Assembly (NCBI GenBank): GCA_003224905.1 | Contig: QIAA01000056.1 | Span: forward strand, 1 to 41,203 | Direction of reading: 5' to 3' | Origin: Acidobacteriota bacterium | Lineage (GTDB): Bacteria; Acidobacteriota; Terriglobia; Terriglobales; Acidobacteriaceae | DNA: 41,203 nucleotides | Part shown: one piece after another, positions 26,025 through 34,813 of the stretch | Position numbering within the stretch: the first letter of the stretch is position 1 | How the letters are laid out: every line of letters begins with the position of its first letter | Translations under genes and position numbers: made by a program | Notes under the pieces: model-generated | Databases searched by the model: none | Seen by the model: only the letters and a program-made list of their open reading frames with translations | What the model was told of the DNA's origin: nothing

Positions 26025-26034
26025 TTGTCAACCA
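26025..26034. promoter_or_regulatory. Candidate operator upstream of the epimerase operon
   Basis: TTGTCAACCA; on the minus strand it contains TTGACA, a consensus -35 box. The same layout is seen at the MFS operon promoter. An identical decamer also occurs inside coding DNA at 23647-23656, so it is not unique. Confidence 0.4.
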
Positions 26035-26053
26035 TCCAACTGCAGCCAGCAAG

Positions 26054-26075
26054 GGATATTATGGATAAAATATCC
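26054..26075. repeat. Inverted repeat GGATATT-N8-AATATCC
   Basis: Perfect seven-base arms with an eight-base spacer in the divergent regulatory region. The two-turn spacing suits a dimeric regulator, but no protein can be assigned. Confidence 0.4.
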
Positions 26076-26229
26076 ACAAGTCAACGAGGCTTGGATGAGA
26101 GATACTCCCTTTAAGAAGAATAGATCGAGTGCAGCGAATCCAACATTCGCCATGATCGCTGCGCGTTGTTAATGATGGCATTTGGTGCAAGCAACCTCGA
26201 CTTAGACTACGTTCGCGTAACATAACAGA

Positions 26230-26239
26230 TTGTCTACCA
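26230..26239. promoter_or_regulatory. Candidate operator upstream of the gntR gene
   Basis: TTGTCTACCA lies about 47 bases before the preferred ATG of the regulator gene and would allow self-repression. It matches the TTGTCWACMA pattern shared with 16403 and 26025. Confidence 0.35.
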
Positions 26240-26285
26240 GGCTAATTTTCAGGTAACGTACAATGTTTCCAGGATGGGAGTACCG

Positions 26286-27047
26286 ATGACGCAAAATGTG
26301 AATTCAACGGAATCGGCCATACCCCGTCAGTCACTAACCTCAGCAGTCGCTGACAAATTACGCGAGCAGATCATTCGCGGTCTTATTCCCGAGGGCGCCC
26401 AGCTTCGGCAAGATCACATTGCTGCGCAGTTTCAGGTCAGCCGAATTCCGGTTCGCGAAGCCCTTCGCCAGCTCGAAGCCGAGGGTTTAATCGCAATCGT
26501 TCCCAACCGGGGGGCGATTGTTCCAGCGTTGTCGCCAGCCGACATCGAGGAACTCTTTACGATAAGAGCCCTGCTCGAGCCGGAAGTACTGAAGTCCTCC
26601 ATTCCTCATCTCACGCAAGCTGATTTTCTTCAGGCGGAGTCGGTGCTGCGCAAATATCAGAGTGACCTCGAACATGAGGAGCACGTCGCCTCCTGGGGCC
26701 GTCTCAACTGGCAATTCCATTCGACGCTGTATTCCCGAGCCAATCGTCCGCACTTCATGGCCATCATCCGCAACGTCAACAATAACGGCGAACGATACAC
26801 ACGGCTACAGTTGTACTTAACACATGGGATGAAGCGAGCGAATGAGGAGCATCACCGCATCCTGGAATTGTGCCGCGCGCGCGATGTGAGTGCCGCATGC
26901 AAGCTGCTGCGGCAGCACATCCAGTACGCCGGACAATCCCTAAAACAGGCATTGCAGGAGCGGCGAAGACTTGCCGAATCCACCTCTCCGCCTCGTGCGA
27001 CTGTGAATTCAACTGAATCGGCCGGACTATCTGCGCAGGAACTTTAG
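26286..27047 (+). CDS. GntR-family transcriptional regulator with FCD domain
   Basis: The protein has an N-terminal winged helix (SAVADKLREQIIRGLIPEGA, then FQVSRIPVREALRQLEAEGL) and a C-terminal all-helical FCD domain (IEELFTIRALLEPEVL; NWQFHSTLYSRANRP; HHRILELCRARD). The Asn/His residues normally bind a metal next to an acidic effector. FCD regulators of the FadR group mostly sense small carboxylates. An ATG at 26286 is preferred over 26274 because GGGAG sits five bases before it. Divergent to the hydroxyproline operon, it most likely represses that operon and relieves it on a pathway intermediate; this is inference. It ends eight bases from the convergent GH31 gene. Confidence 0.88.
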   Translation: MTQNVNSTESAIPRQSLTSAVADKLREQIIRGLIPEGAQLRQDHIAAQFQVSRIPVREALRQLEAEGLIAIVPNRGAIVPALSPADIEELFTIRALLEPEVLKSSIPHLTQADFLQAESVLRKYQSDLEHEEHVASWGRLNWQFHSTLYSRANRPHFMAIIRNVNNNGERYTRLQLYLTHGMKRANEEHHRILELCRARDVSAACKLLRQHIQYAGQSLKQALQERRRLAESTSPPRATVNSTESAGLSAQEL

Positions 27048-27055
27048 CCACCGCA

Positions 27056-29290
27056 TTAGAACGATACCTCTACTGGTTGACCACGAAACTTAATTTGGCG
27101 CGTCGCTTCGTCGAGTCTAATGTCGAAGATGCGGTGCACCGGGGGCAGCATACGCGAGCCTTCCGCAAGACGAAGGCTCAGCCTGCGATCAAGATTATTC
27201 CATGTCATCTGAATTCCCATCCATTCGCCCTGGCGATAGTCGAATGATCTGCCGTCGTCTTCGTACAACAGAAAGGCAGCATCGTTGCCGGAATAAATCC
27301 GAATAGTGAGCGGTTCGTCCACTTTTTCGTCTACGTATTGCTTGACAGGCCCGATCGGAATTATTGATCCCGCGCGAGCGTAGAGAGGCATGGTCCCGAG
27401 ATCCACCTCACGAGTGATTTCTCGTCCACCCTGGATGCGCTGGCCAGTCCAGAAATCGAACCAATCTCCGCCCGGGAGATACACTAGACGTTTCATCGCG
27501 CCTTTTTCGACTACTGGCGCGACTAGTAAGCTGGGACCCCATAAAAACTCATCTCCACACGCGACGGCTTTTGGGTCATTGGGATGATGCAACCATAAGG
27601 CGCGCATGATGGGCATACCGGTGGTGGCACACTCACGCACGGCACTGTAGAGATATGGCAGCAGGCGATAACGCAACTCCAGGTATTTGCGGCAGATGGG
27701 CTCAACCTGCGCATTATGAAGCTGGCTGGCATCCGGCGCCGCAGCACCTTCGTAGTTACTGATCTCCACCGGGCCGGGATCGCCTGTGTTCCATCCCCAG
27801 GGCAGCCGTAATTTCCACGTGCGCCCGTGAGCGCGGAACAAAGTGCAAAATGCAGCAAACTGGAACCAACGCACATAGAGTTCGGCCGTGAACTCTTTAG
27901 TGGGAACAAATCCTCCAATGTCGGTGCCCCAATAGGGAATGCCGGTCAAAGAGGTGTTGATTGCGATGGGCACCTGGAGTTTTAACGTTTCCCAGGTCGA
28001 GTACACATCCCCTGACCACAGAAATGAACCATAACGCTGCATCCCAGCGTAACCGTTCCGATGCAGCGCATAAGGACGTTCATTCGGCCTGTCGATCTGC
28101 GGTCCTTCCCAGTACATTCGGTTCCGAACCAGTCGCGAAGAGATGTCCAGAGCGTCGCCCTCGTCCGGCCACCATCCGTCGACTCCCATGCCGAAATTCT
28201 TGCGATGCGCGTTCCAATAGCAACCCGCTTCCAGCTCATCGAATTCGTCGAGTGGACAGGGATCATGCGCCCTCCCGCGAAGCCTATCCGTCAGAATTAC
28301 CACGTGTAAAACTGAGCGGAAATGCTGTTTGTGCAGTTCGGCGAGTATTTCCGGAGGATCAGGGAACACACGAGAGTTCCACTCGAACGAGCCGTTTTGA
28401 GTGTTCCAACCCGAGGGACAGAAGCCGGTGCCCAGATAAATGAATGCGTCGCAAGGTAATTTCTTTTGGCGAAACGTCTGCGCTTCGGCCACCACTTCAT
28501 CGCGGCCGGCGAGTGTGCGATGCGACTGCTGGTAGCCTAGGCTCCACAACGGCGGCATCTCGGCGTGCCCGGTAAGGCGCGCGTATTCCGACATTATGGT
28601 TGCGGGCTCCGCTGCAGCAACAAAGAAGATATCCAGCGGAAGTGACGTATCCGGAGTTGCCGATTGAAACTTCCCTCTTGGTCCCGTGAAGTCGAACGTT
28701 CCAAGCGGCTGATGTATGAACATGGCCCATCCTGCAGTGCCTATCATCCAGGGAACCGGCACCCGGCCGCCATGAGTCGCGAGCTTATAGCCACTCTGGC
28801 GGCTTCGCATCAGATCGACGGACCCGCGGCGATCAAATTGCGGACCGCCTTCACCCAGTCCCAGGAGCGGTGAATTCCCGATTTCAAAGAAGAGGACACC
28901 GCTCTCCTTTTCCAACTCGAGTGTCTGAACGGGTTTACCTGTGTGGGTTTCGATTTTGAAAGTCAGTGGATCAACTGCGACTCTTACGCTCAGAGGTCCC
29001 AGTTTTATGGTCTGGGGCTTTATCTCGCCGCGCAGCTTCGCTGCTACTGGTCCCCAGGATGTGCGTGCGAGTGATCCATCGGAGGGCACAGCTCCAGCCG
29101 TGCCGTTTTTTATTGGAAGAATGCTAAGGCGGAGGGTATGCGGACTCACGGAAGCGAGCTGGATCTCGATGTCCGTGCGAGCTATGGTGGAATTAGATTC
29201 CGAAACCAGGCCTTCTCTCGGTAGCAGGGATGCACTGCAAAGAACGGCTCCCGCTTGCAGCATCTCTCGGCGATTTAGGTTTCGAGGCAC
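27056..29290 (-). CDS. Glycoside hydrolase family 31 (alpha-glucosidase/alpha-xylosidase type), exported
   Basis: The 744-residue protein starts with a twin-arginine-like leader (NRREMLQAGAVL), so export by Tat is likely. The N-terminal beta-sandwich is followed by the barrel, with the nucleophile Asp376 in GVDGWWPDEGDALD and the acid/base Asp428 in FLWSGDVYSTW. Other GH31 marks are MPPLWSLGYQQSH, IPYWGTDIGGF, RAHGRTWKLRLPWGW and a C-terminal YEDDGRSFDYRQGEW. The family removes alpha-linked glucose, xylose or galactose residues. The WPDEGD context differs a little from the usual WxDMNE, so the exact sugar is uncertain. It is divergent to the outer-membrane receptor gene. Confidence 0.88.
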   Translation of the reverse strand: MPRNLNRREMLQAGAVLCSASLLPREGLVSESNSTIARTDIEIQLASVSPHTLRLSILPIKNGTAGAVPSDGSLARTSWGPVAAKLRGEIKPQTIKLGPLSVRVAVDPLTFKIETHTGKPVQTLELEKESGVLFFEIGNSPLLGLGEGGPQFDRRGSVDLMRSRQSGYKLATHGGRVPVPWMIGTAGWAMFIHQPLGTFDFTGPRGKFQSATPDTSLPLDIFFVAAAEPATIMSEYARLTGHAEMPPLWSLGYQQSHRTLAGRDEVVAEAQTFRQKKLPCDAFIYLGTGFCPSGWNTQNGSFEWNSRVFPDPPEILAELHKQHFRSVLHVVILTDRLRGRAHDPCPLDEFDELEAGCYWNAHRKNFGMGVDGWWPDEGDALDISSRLVRNRMYWEGPQIDRPNERPYALHRNGYAGMQRYGSFLWSGDVYSTWETLKLQVPIAINTSLTGIPYWGTDIGGFVPTKEFTAELYVRWFQFAAFCTLFRAHGRTWKLRLPWGWNTGDPGPVEISNYEGAAAPDASQLHNAQVEPICRKYLELRYRLLPYLYSAVRECATTGMPIMRALWLHHPNDPKAVACGDEFLWGPSLLVAPVVEKGAMKRLVYLPGGDWFDFWTGQRIQGGREITREVDLGTMPLYARAGSIIPIGPVKQYVDEKVDEPLTIRIYSGNDAAFLLYEDDGRSFDYRQGEWMGIQMTWNNLDRRLSLRLAEGSRMLPPVHRIFDIRLDEATRQIKFRGQPVEVSF

Positions 29291-29359
29291 GATGGCACCT
29301 CAGCCATAAGATATGTTCTTCCCGCCAGTCGGCCGATTTACATGCTTGCTGTGATTGGG

Positions 29360-29390
29360 TTGACTGTAGCATATCGTATGTTGTATACAC
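29360..29390 (+). promoter_or_regulatory. Candidate promoter and overlapping operator of the receptor gene
   Basis: TTGACT at 29360-29365 and TATACA at 29384-29389 are 18 bases apart. The palindromic TTGTATACAC at 29381-29390 covers the -10 box and fits the GntR/FCD-type TTGTnnAC core. The receptor's GTG is 45 bases further on. Confidence 0.4.
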
Positions 29391-29434
29391 ATTGCGCCAG
29401 AGGACTACTCCAAAATATCCAGGGGAGGTGGGCC

Positions 29435-32380
29435 GTGTCTTACCGCATCAGCTTGTTTGCGCTGCGATTAGGGTCGAGATGTGTCCGCTACTTCTTTTTG
29501 TTATCAACCCTTGTTTTGTGTAATGCCCTTCTTGCCCAGGTATCGATCACGGGCAAAATCGCGGGCGTGGTTACAGATCCCTCTGGCGCTGCTGTTCCCA
29601 ACGCCTCGGTGAAAGTGGAGAGCGCAGCGCTGATGGTTCCCCGTACAACAACCACTCATGCGGACGGCAGCTACCTGTTTGACCTGCTCCCGCCTGGCGC
29701 TTACAGCGTTACCGTGACTGCCAGTGGTTTTCAGACGCTCGAGCAAACCGGAGTTCAAATCAGCGCCGGCTTCACTGCAACCGTGAACTCGAAACTGAAA
29801 GTTGGACAGGTGCAGCAGACAGTCAACGTCTCGGGCGAATCCGTTGTTGACGTGCAGAGCGTGCAAACCGAGACCACCTTCGATCAGCAGTTGCTGCAAG
29901 ACATTCCCGCCGGACGTGATCCGTGGTCGACCGTCGCGCAAGTGCCGGGCGCTACTTCAAGCACATTTGATGTTGGTGGCAATCAGAGCATGCAGCAATC
30001 AACCATGCAGGTGCACGGCAGCACCCCCGCCGAGCAGATTTTCAGCTTCAATGGTCTGGACTTGAACTGGCCGGGCGCCAATGGCGGGTACACGCAGTTT
30101 TATACTAATCATGATTCCTTTCAGGAATTCCAGGTAGTGTCGGACAGTACGCCGAGCTCGGTTTCCATCAGTGGAATTTACATGAACATGGTGACCAGAT
30201 CTGGCTCGAACCAGGTGCACGGAAATCTGGGGGCGTACTACAGCACCAAGGCCCTTGAAGCCGGCACACAATTTCCAACATACAAAGGTGCGGAGATACC
30301 TGCCGGATCTCCGACCGTAATGCTTCGTGATACAACCGCCAGCCTTGGCGGCCCGATCATCAAAGATAAGTGGTGGCTTTTCGGGTCGTATCGACGGTAT
30401 GACCTGCGCTCGATCTTTCTCGCCGTGACGGATAAGAACGGTAACCCCATCGCCGATCCCAACCACCAGACCAACACCGATTTGCGCAGCGATTGGCAGC
30501 TGAATTCCCGGAATAGGTTGAGCTTCATCTGGCTCTACAATGAGCAGAACCGGTTCTTCCGCCGGGATTCAGCACTGGTGAGCCCTGAGGCATCTTGGCG
30601 ACAGATCGAGCCCGCTTACATCCTGCAGGCGCTGTGGACAAGTCAAATCACAAACAACCTGCTCTTGGATTTTCGCGCGGGATACAACAAGGAAGTGTTT
30701 CCCCTGGGTCCCCAGCCGGGAGTCAAACCCACGGACTTCAACCGCACGGACCTAGTTACACAAACGCAGACAGGAGCGGCCCAGAGCTATTTCTCGAATC
30801 CGGCGTGGCTGTTCAAAGTCGCCGCCGGCGCTTCCTGGTACAAGGGTTCACTGGCTGGCACCCACAATTTTAAATTCGGCTTCGAATGGGGCGACAACTA
30901 CAACCCATACATTCAATATGTGAACCAAGGGATTAACGCCTTTTACAACAATGGCGCACCGTTTCAAGTCACGGCTTTCAATACACCCTTCACCGCAAAG
31001 TCATACTTCCATGACAGTAGTGCCTACGTGCAGGACGCATGGACAGTTCGCCGGAGGTTTACGCTGAATTTAGGCCTGCGCTTCGATCGTTTCATTGGCT
31101 TCTACCCCGAAGAGAAGAGCGATCCTAATCTCGTGTTCCCAGATCTTTTCACGCCCAGTACCGTCGCGGCATCGGGCAACATAGTCACGTGGAACAATGT
31201 TTCGCCGCGTCTAGGTTTGGCCGTGGACGTCACAGGCCGTGGTACTTCGGTTCTACGCGCCAGTTATGGCCGCTTTTACAAGATGGAAGGTACGGGTTTG
31301 ATCGAGACGGTAAACCCAATAGGGTTTAGCAGCCAGACATTTACATGGGGTCCTTTCGTTGCGGGTTGCACTCACTGTGACGCGAATAATGACAAAATCC
31401 CACAGGTGAGCGAGTGGAAGGTCGGTAAACCAAGTACGCAGACGGGTGGAGCGTTCGGAGCGCATCTCGATCCTCATCTTAGCCGTCCCTACTCTGATTC
31501 GATCAGCGTCAACTACGAACAACAGGTCTGGCAAGATCTAAGGCTGGGCGTGGGCTATTACTTCCGTAAGAAGAAGAATCTGTTCGGAACAACGAACTTG
31601 GCTGCGCTCCCTTCTGACTACACACCTGTCACCACATACAACGATGGTAAGACGGCGATCGTTAATCCACTCAACAATAAACCATTAACGCTCTACAACC
31701 TGGACTCGACCCTCGTCGGGGAATCCAAGGTCCTGGTTACGAACATTCCCGCTCTGGATGACAATTCCTATCACGGAGTCGAGTTCACTGCGGTGAAGCG
31801 CCTGTCACACCGCTGGCAGGTGCTGAGTGGCTTCACGATTCAGCGCCAGAAGGGCGCCTTCGGCCGTGGGTATTCCGACGATGCCTACTCTGATAATTTC
31901 AACGATCCGAACAGCAACATTAATCGCGGCGACAATTATCTGAATCTCGATTCCACTTATGTCTTCAAAGTGGATAGCACATACGAGTTGCCGTGGGAGC
32001 TCAGCACCAGCGTAAACTTCCAGCATTACACCGGTTACCCCATTCAGCCGATCGCTTATTTGGGCGGAGATACCTTCGACGCACTTGGACACACTCAGCT
32101 CAACCAGGGGGCCGAGCAAGTGATCCTTCAACCTGCAGGTGGAGTGAGGCTGCCGAGCGTAAATCTGCTGAACGTACGCATCGCTCGCGATTTCAAAGTA
32201 GGGGAACGCTTCACGATTAAACCGCTGATTGACTTGTTCAACATAACCAACCAACAAACGGTGATATCCGTGAACGGAACTCTACCGTCGACGTTCAACG
32301 ACCCGAACTCAACTTACTTGCAACCCTTTAACACGGTCAATCCATTCATTGCCAGGATTGGCCTGAAGGTTGATTTTTAG
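29435..32380 (+). CDS. TonB-dependent-receptor-like outer membrane protein with CarboxypepD_reg domain
   Basis: The GTG at 29435 follows AGGGGAGGTG and gives 981 residues with a signal sequence (YFFLLSTLVLCNALLAQ); an in-frame ATG at 29342 has no ribosome site and overlaps the candidate promoter. After the signal comes a carboxypeptidase-regulatory-like domain (ITGKIAGVVTDPSGAAVPNA), then a plug-like region (QSVQTETTFDQQLLQDIPAG; TRSGSNQVHGNLGAYY) and a long beta-barrel ending in a Phe (ARIGLKVDF), the usual assembly signal. This is the Oar/TonB-receptor type expanded in Acidobacteria, which takes up or binds large substrates such as oligosaccharides or peptides. It sits divergently from GH31 and ahead of an S9 peptidase. 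Confidence 0.88.
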   Translation: MSYRISLFALRLGSRCVRYFFLLSTLVLCNALLAQVSITGKIAGVVTDPSGAAVPNASVKVESAALMVPRTTTTHADGSYLFDLLPPGAYSVTVTASGFQTLEQTGVQISAGFTATVNSKLKVGQVQQTVNVSGESVVDVQSVQTETTFDQQLLQDIPAGRDPWSTVAQVPGATSSTFDVGGNQSMQQSTMQVHGSTPAEQIFSFNGLDLNWPGANGGYTQFYTNHDSFQEFQVVSDSTPSSVSISGIYMNMVTRSGSNQVHGNLGAYYSTKALEAGTQFPTYKGAEIPAGSPTVMLRDTTASLGGPIIKDKWWLFGSYRRYDLRSIFLAVTDKNGNPIADPNHQTNTDLRSDWQLNSRNRLSFIWLYNEQNRFFRRDSALVSPEASWRQIEPAYILQALWTSQITNNLLLDFRAGYNKEVFPLGPQPGVKPTDFNRTDLVTQTQTGAAQSYFSNPAWLFKVAAGASWYKGSLAGTHNFKFGFEWGDNYNPYIQYVNQGINAFYNNGAPFQVTAFNTPFTAKSYFHDSSAYVQDAWTVRRRFTLNLGLRFDRFIGFYPEEKSDPNLVFPDLFTPSTVAASGNIVTWNNVSPRLGLAVDVTGRGTSVLRASYGRFYKMEGTGLIETVNPIGFSSQTFTWGPFVAGCTHCDANNDKIPQVSEWKVGKPSTQTGGAFGAHLDPHLSRPYSDSISVNYEQQVWQDLRLGVGYYFRKKKNLFGTTNLAALPSDYTPVTTYNDGKTAIVNPLNNKPLTLYNLDSTLVGESKVLVTNIPALDDNSYHGVEFTAVKRLSHRWQVLSGFTIQRQKGAFGRGYSDDAYSDNFNDPNSNINRGDNYLNLDSTYVFKVDSTYELPWELSTSVNFQHYTGYPIQPIAYLGGDTFDALGHTQLNQGAEQVILQPAGGVRLPSVNLLNVRIARDFKVGERFTIKPLIDLFNITNQQTVISVNGTLPSTFNDPNSTYLQPFNTVNPFIARIGLKVDF

Positions 32381-32407
32381 CCGCTCAGGCTGCGACGTGC
32401 TGAGGTC

Positions 32408-32439
32408 AAGGCGGATATAGAATCGCATCCGCCTTTTTT
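32408..32439 (+). terminator. Rho-independent terminator after the receptor gene
   Basis: AAGGCGGAT (32408-32416) pairs with ATCCGCCTT (32427-32435) around a 10-base loop and is followed by TTTTTT to 32439. It separates the receptor gene from the S9 peptidase gene. Confidence 0.8.
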
Positions 32440-32454
32440 ATGCTTGGAGGTGTC

Positions 32455-34617
32455 ATGTTTGGATTGAAGCGTTGGCGTTGGCTAGTGTTACTCGCGATGT
32501 TGGCACCTCTGAACGGCGCGGGCGCGCAAAGCCCCTCAACCCATCGGCTGAGTATCGATGATTTGATCGACATCAAGCATCCCTCCAGTCCAGTGTGGTC
32601 GCCGGATGGACGGCGCGTTGCGTTTTTGTGGGACCGCGCTGACATCGTGAATCTCTACGTCGCGAACAGCGACGGGCAGGGACAGCCACTTGCGTTAACC
32701 GCCTATCCCGACGGCAAAGTGGGGGACGTGTTCTGGAGCCATGACGGCGGCACAGTTTATTTTTCACGCAACGGCGATCTGTGGCAGATAGGCATATCTG
32801 GCGGGGAGCCGCGGGCGGTATGGGCCACGCCTTCTCCGGAAGTTGAGATCTCCCCCTCACCAGATGGCGACCGAGTGGCTTTCGTCCGTGCAGCCAGCGC
32901 TGGCGAAGCGCAACACGGCGGTGATCTGATTGTGCGCTCGTTGCGTGACGGGTCTGAATCCAAAATCGCGCACGATGACGAGAGCATTTACTCCCCCGTC
33001 TGGTCTCCTGATGGACGGCAGATCGCTTACATCGGTGGGAGCAAATTCATCCGTCACGACGAATCGCCGTCTTACTCCGGGGAGAAGTTAATCTTCGCAG
33101 TATCCGAATATGTTTCCGGACAACTTTATGTTGTAAGCTCCTTGGGCGGAAAAGCCACGGCCATCGACACGCCGGGAGAATATAACGGTCTCGCCTGGGT
33201 CGATGCAGCCCACGTCACGTACGATCGGCAGTCGAATCACTACAAGACGCGCACTATTTATGTTGCCCCGGCCAACGGTGGCGCACCACAAGCTATTCAC
33301 GACGATAAAGAAGAGAAGTTCTGGAGCCTCCCCGACTGGGAAGCCGAAGCGAAACCCAAGCCATCACCTAACGGCAAATGGATCGCCTTCCTCACGGACC
33401 TGGACGGATGGGATCACCTTTACGTCGTCGCGCCGACGGGCGGACAGGCAATACAGATCACGAAGGGGAAATTCGAAGCCTGGCGTCCCACCTGGTCGCA
33501 TGACGGCACGCGCATCGCATTCGACGCGAACGACCCCGATCATCCGGGTGACCGGCGCATAGGCATCGCCAACATCGGCAACGATCCGGTTCACGCGACG
33601 GTCATCTACATCACCGCTGGCAAGGGCACAAACGTCAAGCCTCGGTGGTCGCCCGACGACAAGCGCCTGGTGTATCAGCACACGGACACGCGTAACTCCG
33701 CCGACCTCTACGTCAGTGAAGCAAATTCCGGCACGAAGCCGGTGCGGCTGAGCAACTCCATGTCCCCGACCATTGACCACTCCGCGTTCGTGGAACCGGA
33801 GTTGGTGCACTATCCCGGCCCGGATGGTCAGCCGGTGCCCGCGTGGTTGTTCGTACCCAGGAATCTCGACCGCAGCAAAAAGAATCCGGCAATCATTTGG
33901 GTTCACGGCGACGGAATCAACCAGAACTACGATGGATGGCACGTGCAGCGGAACTATGCCGTGTATTACAGCTTCCATCAATATTTGCTCCAGCAGGGGT
34001 ACGTAGTGCTGGCGCCTGATTATCGCGGCAGTATCGGTTATGGCCGCGACTGGCGCAACGGAGTGTACATGGACGTTGGCGGCAACGACGCCAAGGACGC
34101 CTGGATGGGTGCGAATTATCTCAAGTCGCTTTCCTATGTCGATTCGGAGCGCATCGGGATTTGGGGACTGAGTTATGGCGGTTTCTTCACGCTGATCGCC
34201 ATGACTGACCAGCCGAGCCTTTTCCGTGCAGGTATTGATGTCGCGGGCGTCGTGGACTACGTGATGTACTACAACGATCCGTATCACGGCGACTGGACCG
34301 AAAGCCGCATTGGCACACCCGAGGAGAACCCCAAGGTTTATGCCAATGCCTCACCCATCTCCCACATCGACCGTCTCGCACGGCCACTCCTTGTGCTGCA
34401 CGGCACTTCAGACGTAAATGTTCCGTTCCTGGAATCAGTGTGGCTCATGGACGAAGCGCTGAAGAAACACAAGGGTGATCTCGTCACATTCATGATGTAT
34501 CCCGGCGAGTTCCACTACTTCAGCCGGGAACACGTGCTCGGCGACGCCTGGCGGCGCGTGGATAAATTCTTTGCGGCGCATCTGCAAGCAGGCGATTACG
34601 AAAGCCGCTCTCACTGA
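32455..34617 (+). CDS. Secreted S9-family (prolyl oligopeptidase/DPP-like) serine peptidase
   Basis: From the ATG at 32455 (ribosome site GGAGGT seven bases upstream) the protein has 720 residues with a signal peptide (VLLAMLAPLNGAGAQ). The first 440 residues are a PD40/TolB-like propeller (VWSPDGRRVAFLW, VWSPDGRQIAYIG, RWSPDDKRLVYQH). The rest is the alpha/beta hydrolase with Ser573 in GLSYGGFFTL, Asp653 in GTSDVNVPF and His687 in GEFHYFS, a complete triad. The family removes di- or acyl-peptides, often after proline. Such a peptidase could release proline- and hydroxyproline-rich peptides for the nearby pathway; that link is only positional. Confidence 0.9.
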   Translation: MFGLKRWRWLVLLAMLAPLNGAGAQSPSTHRLSIDDLIDIKHPSSPVWSPDGRRVAFLWDRADIVNLYVANSDGQGQPLALTAYPDGKVGDVFWSHDGGTVYFSRNGDLWQIGISGGEPRAVWATPSPEVEISPSPDGDRVAFVRAASAGEAQHGGDLIVRSLRDGSESKIAHDDESIYSPVWSPDGRQIAYIGGSKFIRHDESPSYSGEKLIFAVSEYVSGQLYVVSSLGGKATAIDTPGEYNGLAWVDAAHVTYDRQSNHYKTRTIYVAPANGGAPQAIHDDKEEKFWSLPDWEAEAKPKPSPNGKWIAFLTDLDGWDHLYVVAPTGGQAIQITKGKFEAWRPTWSHDGTRIAFDANDPDHPGDRRIGIANIGNDPVHATVIYITAGKGTNVKPRWSPDDKRLVYQHTDTRNSADLYVSEANSGTKPVRLSNSMSPTIDHSAFVEPELVHYPGPDGQPVPAWLFVPRNLDRSKKNPAIIWVHGDGINQNYDGWHVQRNYAVYYSFHQYLLQQGYVVLAPDYRGSIGYGRDWRNGVYMDVGGNDAKDAWMGANYLKSLSYVDSERIGIWGLSYGGFFTLIAMTDQPSLFRAGIDVAGVVDYVMYYNDPYHGDWTESRIGTPEENPKVYANASPISHIDRLARPLLVLHGTSDVNVPFLESVWLMDEALKKHKGDLVTFMMYPGEFHYFSREHVLGDAWRRVDKFFAAHLQAGDYESRSH

Positions 34618-34695
34618 TTTCCATCACATTGGCAGGTCCCGCTTAACGTAACGCAGGCAGAATCAATCAATCTCTTGGAGAAGCCGGGGGAAGCC

Positions 34696-34763
34696 GTCAG
34701 CTCAAACTCTCGGATTCTCAGTGGCTGACCTGGCGAGGCGCCGAATCTGGAACGATTCGGCGC
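34696..34763. repeat. Two consecutive hairpins between convergent genes
   Basis: GTCAGC (34696-34701) and GCTGAC (34724-34729) can pair. Next, GCGCCGAATC (34738-34747) and GATTCGGCGC (34754-34763) form a perfect ten-pair stem with a six-base loop. No T-run follows on either strand. The place, between convergent genes, suggests transcript-end structure. The rest of 34618-34813 holds nothing recognisable. Confidence 0.55.
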
Positions 34764-34813
34764 AGACGGACATTTGATAATGGGAAGTGACGCGCGACGA
34801 GAGTTCTGAAGTG

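Larger units (their letters stand above)
25936..26285. promoter_or_regulatory. Divergent regulatory region between the hydroxyproline operon and its GntR regulator
   Basis: This 350-base region serves two divergent units. It holds two related decamers, TTGTCAACCA (26025-26034) and TTGTCTACCA (26230-26239), fitting a TnGTnnACnA-like GntR/FCD operator. It also holds an inverted repeat GGATATT-N8-AATATCC at 26054-26060/26069-26075. On the minus strand TTGACA (26031-26026) could be the -35 of the epimerase operon. TACAAT at 26259-26264 could be the regulator's -10. Small open frames inside look random. Confidence 0.5.

Noticed and set aside
27074..27083. TGGTTGACCA, another near match to the proposed operator
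   Set aside because: It lies in the last codons of the GH31 gene with no start nearby, so it is most likely coincidence; it shows that the motif is not specific on its own.
33364..34287. A 307-residue open frame on the minus strand
   Set aside because: It is antisense to the S9 peptidase, including its catalytic Ser region, and its Val/His-rich translation matches no family I know.
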